A DNA stretch of 36,524 nucleotides, taken from Amphimedon queenslandica (taxonomy: Eukaryota > Porifera > Demospongiae > Haplosclerida > Niphatidae). The notes under the pieces are model-generated. The model made no database searches. It was not told the origin of the DNA and saw only the letters and a list, made by a program, of their open reading frames with translations. A program made the position numbers and the translations under genes. Numbering within the stretch: position 1 is the first letter of the stretch; the number at the start of each line of letters is the position of its first letter. The stretch spans positions 358,030 to 394,553 of the forward strand of contig NW_003546261.1 of NCBI RefSeq assembly GCF_000090795.2, written 5' to 3'. Shown piece by piece: positions 31,812-36,524 of this stretch.

Positions 31812-33250
31812 GGGGGACTCTTTCCGTGCAGCGTATGCACATCTCGGAGATACAAGAAGTCTTCTTCCATCTAATGTGAAAGTAATGGCTCTCACAGCAA
31901 CGGCAACTCATTCAACATACTGCACTATTTGTAATAGTTTGATGTCAAAAGATCCAGTTTTGATTGGATGTCTACCAAACCGCCATAACATTACATATGA
32001 GGTGAAACCACTGTTAGACATGAACAGTTTTTGTGGTTCAGTTGCAGAGGAGGTAAAGATGTAAGGATTGAGCTATTCTAAGACAATTTTTGTGTGTAGT
32101 TATAATGAGTGTGCAGCTTTACATTATACTTTTAAGATTAAGCTTGGTCCGTACATGACACATCCATCGAATTACCCACAACGACTTCAATTTTCCATCA
32201 TCTCTATGTACTCAAGAGCAACACGGAAAGAAAGGAGAGAACAAGTGCTATCATTATTTTGTGAAAAGAATGGCAATTTAAGAATAATACTGGCCACCAC
32301 TGCATTTGGTATGGTGTTGACTGTTTGGATGTGAGAATGATATATCATTGGGGTCCTCCACACACTATAGAAGAATATGTACAAGAGTCTGGAAGAGCAG
32401 GGAGAGACGGTCAGCCTGCTAGAGCTGTTCTACTTTATGGCAAAGCTAGTAAACTTGTTGAAGACAATGTAAAGGAGTATGCAACAGATACAACCAAATG
32501 TCGCAGAGAAATGCTATTAAAAAATTTCCTCTTTTCTGAAGAAAGTACAAACAGTGATGTAATTGAATGTTGTGACGTATGTAACAGTAAAAATTCACTT
32601 TGAAATTTCATTTTAATTACCAATCAAACTACTTCTGGACAATATTTTACTATAATATAAAGTGAGGAACAATGTTCTCTATAATCCATTCCTGAATGGC
32701 ATACTGTTACCAACAATAACTTTGAAACTGACACAGATTTTGTAATTTCTCTGTGTGGTACACATTGCAAGACCTTGCCCTGCTTTAAAGTGTCCATTAT
32801 TAGTTTAAGGTATGAAGGCTTATTGTGTTTGCCTGATTCCTCTTTTCTGCTCATTTCAGCATTAAAAAAGTTACATATATCTTCAACAATTCCAATTACT
32901 TTGGCATCACGCAATATAGTTTGTGGCTTGACATTTGACTCCATCCTACTGATAATCCCTTTCAGCCTTCTGTTGAGGTGTTTTAGGTGAAGGCCGCAAG
33001 GAATGTTACATCCAGTCCTTTCCTTTGTGTTGACAAAACGGGACAACATCAATTGTGTAGCAACCCTTTCCAAACTCATTGCTGCCTCTTTAGCATAATT
33101 CCTATGGCCCCTTTTTTTAAATAACCATTAGGTACTTCCATATCCTCATTACCCTGTGGCCATCTCCTTTGATTGCATCGTAATAATTCCACCACACAAG
33201 TCCAAGAGTCAGTAATTCACATCCATATAAAAGTACTGCATCTTCCTCAC

Positions 33251-33313
33251 CTACAAATGTACATGTATAATATCAACATAAATGTTCCCTTTAAATTTGT
33301 TGGAATCACTTAC
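33251..33313 (-). other. intron in the DUF6589-like gene (exon 2 to 3)
   Basis: The minus strand reads GTAAGTGATT...CATTTGTAG, 63 bp. Removal gives TMSC-EEDAVLLYG across the joint. Confidence 0.75.
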
Positions 33314-33560
33314 AGGACATTGTGCCATTGTCACCAATATCGATATACTTCTCAATAATATTTCCACAGACAACATCAAGTGTCATTCCTCCAGCAGCAT
33401 TTAAAATGTACGCTACAAGTACCACTTCCAGGAAGTCCTCAGTTTCTTGAACATTGTCCTTTGGGTCGTTTGGTACTGATGTTTGATGAATAAGGTTCTT
33501 GATTTGAAACAAAGTACCTTTGTCACAAGATTTACTGGAAAATAGTTTAGTCCATATTAC

Positions 33561-33615
33561 CTGGAATACATGTATACCAATTAATAGCTAAATTTACTAT
33601 AGTATGTAGATATAC
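33561..33615 (-). other. intron in the DUF6589-like gene (exon 1 to 2)
   Basis: The minus strand reads GTATATCTAC...GTATTCCAG, 55 bp. Removal gives RMTLLK-VIWTKLFSS, matching the family pattern around this joint. Confidence 0.7.
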
Positions 33616-33911
33616 TTTCAGCAGTGTCATACGGCAATGCCAGTCTTCTACAACTGGAACTTAGCCATTCAACTTTTCAATATTAGTATCATGGTCAGCT
33701 CTAATTGCAATGGCTCCTCTTACTCGTGCTGCTGTTAATTGATCTCCGACAAACAGTATTGGGTATACTGTATGGTTATCCATCTCATGTACCTCTCCAT
33801 CAGCAAGATTTACTGATCTTTTTACTGGGACAAAAGGGATGTACTTATGCAAGTTGTCCATTATGGCACACATTTCATCAAGTTTGTGTTTGACATGACA
33901 GCATCAACATG

Positions 33912-35412
33912 CTGAACAAGTGCAATACCAGAAAGTTTTGATATAATTGCAATCATAGATACTACAAACACACATGGATAAGAAACAGGAAGTGGAATAT
34001 ACATGAATTTTTATGGGTGACATTACTAATACTGTGACTATGCGAGTGTCGCTTGTCAAGAAGCTGAAGTTTGCTGAAGTGGACTTTCATTTATTCACAA
34101 ACCTCATAGGCTTGCTTTACTAACCTTTTTTCTCAAGAAATTTGAAAGTGTGTAATAAAACCCCAGAAGTTATTTTTATTCGATTTTATGAGACTATGGC
34201 TGTGCTATACACAAATGTATGCCTAAATTTATGAATGTCAAAACTTTCAACACTTTTCTGAAGGCTCTATAGATAACTAAGCCCTGTAATTTTGGATTTA
34301 GTTAGACAATGGAAGGCTACAGTGACTGTTGCTGTTAGATCTTTCAATTTCTAAACAGAAGTAAAGATATCACTTTAAAGGCATTTTTATATGACTTCAC
34401 TTTGAACACTTTCCAAAAAACTATAGTGAATTATACCAAGTAGAATTTTACTGAATCATGAATGTTGTGCATTGACTAGGAGTAGTTTTGAAGTCACAGT
34501 TACCTCCATGAATTTATTATGATTTTTTTCAATAATTAATTTTTTTTGCAATTTCAGATTCATGGTATGCCTAAAAATACAGTGAGAAAAGAATAGGACC
34601 AAACAGAAAGCATCACTCTATGGATTCTTCTGAGGTAAATGAAAATTCTGTTACTATGTAAGATTTCATTTATCGTTATAGCCCGTGGCCTGAATTGATG
34701 ATCTGTATGATATAGCAACAGCTAGTTCCTTCGTTTTATACTACAATGAGTTGTACATGCATAATGATGATTACTCTGCAATTTTAAAGTTAATGGTTTT
34801 CAGATATGGTGTTAAAAAAGCAGGGTCCCTAAACATTTCTTGCTTATTGATTTTATCATCGATAGTCGTTATGATGATTATAATAGAATGATTTATATAT
34901 AATATGACTTCAACTTTTTCCTTTAATATAATTAAGTCAATGTATTTGAGAGTACAGATAGACTTGATGGAGTTTATAGCTGAAATTCACCAAGATTTAC
35001 AATTTCTTCTAACAAGCTATGCATGATTACTGATTGTGGGTGGGGTTCGAGGGCAATATACATCATCAGTCATCACTTCCTGAGACACTTGCATGGTTAC
35101 TTCCTGTTTCATATCGATGTGTTTGTAGCATTTATGTTGCAACTGTTTTCTGTACGCAGTCTCTTTCGGTAGAAGGAGGTAATAACATTTCATGCAAAAC
35201 CTTTCAAGGACCCATGGTCTTTTCTTCATCAATAAAACAGTCAGATTCAAGACTGTGAAATGATTTTAGTTTTACCATGGATACTGGAGCAGGGAAAGGG
35301 ATTGGAAACGCCCAGTGATTGCAGTTTGATGTCCATTATGCAGTGAAGCCGTCAAAGTTGAAATTATTTTTGTTATTTTTTAACCCTATGTTATCTAAGC
35401 TAAACCGTAATC
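33912..35412. other. no confirmed gene; one candidate plus-strand exon
   Basis: AT-rich. On the plus strand a poly-pyrimidine run with CAG (34543-34557) and a GTAAATG at 34635 bracket a ~77-base candidate exon, but its translation contains a stop in the one frame I checked and I recognise nothing in it. The missing N-terminus of the DUF6589-like gene (minus) might lie here. Minus-strand 35250-35017 is open but has no recognisable domain. Confidence 0.3.
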
Positions 35413-35721
35413 ATGAACTACAGTTGCAGCAGTGTGCATAGTCTTGTCGCTTCATTGGAGCATCTTTCAGAGCTTCCTGAATACCGGGAAACTACAAGAC
35501 ACTGCACAAGAGTTTCTTCAAGTCATCATTTCATTATCAATAAAGTAAAGAAAAGTGAATCAACTCTAGTAGTGAAGGAATTTGCTGAGAAGTTTACAAA
35601 ATCCCTATCATCAATAGAAGAGATTCTTGTAAAAGGTAAGGGGATGAGTATTGCAACAAGATCATATATGTGGAAACAATTCCATGAATTAACTGCTGAA
35701 GAGATTGGATTAAGGTGTTGA
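35413..35721 (+). CDS. hypothetical open frame, 102 codons
   Basis: It starts with ATG at 35413 (MNYSCSSVHSLVASLEHLSE) and runs to a stop at 35719. The composition is protein-like, with helical, charged text such as VVKEFAEKFTKSLSSIEEIL and no low-complexity repeat, unlike most frames in the window. A potential donor AAG|GTGTTG lies at its end, so it could be an exon. I do not recognise a domain. It lies just left of a gypsy LTR and may be part of a larger host or element gene cut by that insertion. Confidence 0.3.
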   Translation: MNYSCSSVHSLVASLEHLSELPEYRETTRHCTRVSSSHHFIINKVKKSESTLVVKEFAEKFTKSLSSIEEILVKGKGMSIATRSYMWKQFHELTAEEIGLRC

Positions 35722-35761
35722 AGGGTATTGGAATTAATGTTTTTGGAGTACCTTTAGCTAT

Positions 35762-36052
35762 TGTAACACAGCACTGTGCACAAACTTGTGATATATTTAA
35801 AACTCTTTATTTGGTAAAACTCGAGAAACAAGGGATAGAGAGGGAGAGAGAGAACAGAAAGAACGATCGAAGGGAAAAGAGAGTGTGTGTGTTAGAGCAC
35901 GTGCTACAAAAACTATATAATAATAATGGTACATAAATAATAACACATACATGTATAACCTTATTGCTATTCACAGTAACCACATAACATAAACATTAGA
36001 ATAACTACAATAATACAATAATAAGAATAATACATACATACATTACACTACA
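35762..36052 (-). repeat. putative 3' LTR of a second gypsy element
   Basis: The right edge is well placed: on the minus strand TGTAGTGTAATG at 36052 follows the purine tract GTGTGGGGGAA (36053-36063). The left edge is guessed at TGTAACAC (35762), giving ~291 bp with TG...CA ends. A minus-strand AATAAA lies near 35808, as expected for an LTR polyadenylation signal. The other LTR is outside the window, so the length cannot be checked. Confidence 0.5.
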
Positions 36053-36078
36053 TTCCCCCACACATAGTTAGAAACTAG

Positions 36079-36524
36079 TTAATAGTACCTATCAGGAGGT
36101 CTACGATTCCTCACAGGATAACGACGCTCGGACCGATTTGGAGTGGAGGCAGTGGGAGGAATACCAGTAGGAGTAGGTCTATGATCGTCCACAGAGGGCG
36201 TGGTGTTAGCCTCATTATCTGTGGTAGATTCAGTTGTAACTTGAGGAGCATCTTCCTGAGATTCCTCTTCATTAGAATTGTCATCCAGACCATGTCGAAT
36301 GAATGGAGCACTTGGTAGATGCTTCAGATGATCAATATGGCGTCTCCAATGAAGACCTTGATCTACTTCAACTTGGAAAGTTAAAGGGGCTAACTGTTTG
36401 ATAATCTTCCCTCTAACCCATTGTGCTCCTGGCCTAAAATTCTTTGCTAACAGTATCTCCAATCTCAAAGTATCTGTGTTTAGAATGATGATCATGGTGA
36501 GCAACCTGATCTGCCTGCTTACTA
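36079..36524 (-). pseudogene. pol: C-terminus of a second Ty3/gypsy pol, cut by window end
   Basis: The minus strand carries the integrase C-terminal region: VAHHDHHSKHR and FEIGDTV (36500-36450), then after a one-base shift AKNFRPGAQWVRGKIIKQ and LTFQVEVDQGLHWRRHIDHL, followed by an acidic Ser/Thr/Pro-rich tail and RRYPVRNRRPPDRYY before the stop at 36079. This tail is typical of a gypsy lineage distinct from the element at 14205-18995, which ends with a Pro-rich segment. The shift near 36450 shows decay. The rest of the element lies beyond 36524. Confidence 0.85.

Larger units (their letters stand above)
31220..32603 (+). pseudogene. RecQ-family DNA helicase, spliced, broken
   Basis: An ATP-dependent 3'-5' DNA helicase of the RecQ superfamily. 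Motifs appear in order: LKDKQMDAIMAF, Walker A LPTGYGKSMIY (about 31371-31403), SIVICISPLISLM, DEAHCV (Walker B, about 31737-31755), ALTATAT, ILATTAFGM, and QESGRAGRDGQPA (about 32380-32418), then Cys-rich CCDVCNS at the end. Two short GT-AG introns fit the frame exactly: 31437-31482 (46 bp) and 31764-31811 (48 bp). Breaks are an indel near 31718, an in-frame stop at 32062 and an indel near 32313. The frame at 31220 lacks an ATG, so the true start may be in a missing exon. Its stop is 20 bp from the stop of the DUF6589-like gene. The intact splice sites show this is not a processed copy. Confidence 0.85.
32624..33911 (-). pseudogene. DUF6589-like protein gene, spliced, lightly broken
   Basis: An uncharacterised protein family that I recognise from repeated genes in cnidarians, sponges and fungi. 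Exon 1 (33911-33616) has HKYIPFVPV, VGDQLTAARVRGAIAIRA and, after an in-frame stop at 33661, VPVVEDWHC. Exon 2 (33560-33314) has WTKLFSS, LFQIKNLIHQ and FLEVVLVAYILNAAGGM. Exon 3 (33250-32624) has LGLVWWNYYDAIKGDGHRVM, a frameshift in a homopolymer (33108-33118), then CNIPCGLHLKHLNRRLKGII and a C-terminal region ending at 32624. Introns 33615-33561 (55 bp) and 33313-33251 (63 bp) are GT-AG and frame-consistent. The 5' exons are not found upstream, so the N-terminus is missing or unrecognised. Function is unknown. The spaced GDQLT and EDWH acids could be remnants of a nuclease or transposase core (speculation). Confidence 0.75.

Noticed and set aside
31220..32603. RecQ gene as an intact host helicase or as a processed retrocopy
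   Set aside because: Two indels and a stop argue against an intact gene, and two precisely placed introns argue against a processed copy.
35880..36050. GT-rich and TAA-rich stretch as a stand-alone microsatellite locus
   Set aside because: It lies between the gypsy polyadenylation signal and purine tract, so it is best explained as LTR sequence.

Overview
The window looks like transposon-dense nuclear DNA of an invertebrate animal. It is AT-rich, has many (TAA)n microsatellites, very short GT-AG introns (46-63 bp), and a Harbinger, hAT, DIRS, Ty3/gypsy and RLE-retroelement mix. An early-branching metazoan, most likely a demosponge, is my inference from the TE families and intron size; nothing here proves the species. 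I see no intact host gene, rRNA, tRNA or CRISPR. Almost every coding stretch is a decayed mobile-element gene.

Layout. 371-1300 (+): 3' part of a restriction-like-endonuclease (RLE) retroelement. 1453-2621 (+), 19511-20690 (-) and 29918-31050 (+): three copies of one unclassified ~1.15-kb composite repeat with a fold-back module at one end. 4394-7619: complete two-gene PIF/Harbinger transposon with TAA target-site duplication (TSD), with a TA-flanked MITE inside its Myb-like gene. 7690-9130: ~120-bp tandem repeats and a duplicated ~370-bp module ending in a hairpin. 9271-9782: inverted-repeat MITE. 10135-12226 (+): decayed gag-protease region of a retroelement. 13995-20877: apparent nest in which a ~0.6-kb hAT-like MITE was split by a Ty3/gypsy element (14205-18995, ACCAC TSD), a MITE (19133-19484) and a composite repeat. 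21216-21929: 714-bp near-perfect palindrome with TTAA ends. 22183-22824: hAT MITE with a perfect 8-bp TSD. 23751-24141: mariner-like MITE. 24145-28580 (-): DIRS-like tyrosine-recombinase retrotransposon interrupted by a 2.8-kb hAT transposon (25421-28227). 31220-32603 (+) and 32624-33911 (-): RecQ-family helicase and DUF6589-type gene, tail to tail with only 20 bp between stops. 35762-36524 (-): 3' end of a second Ty3/gypsy element running off the window.

How the parts relate. The insertions form a readable stratigraphy: four elements sit inside older ones, and in two cases removing the insert plus one TSD rejoins the older element's reading frame. The least explained parts are the spliced RecQ/DUF6589 convergent pair, which I suggest could be the gene pair of an unrecognised mobile element, and the composite fold-back repeat. 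All statements on homology come from reading translated motifs by eye, not from a search.
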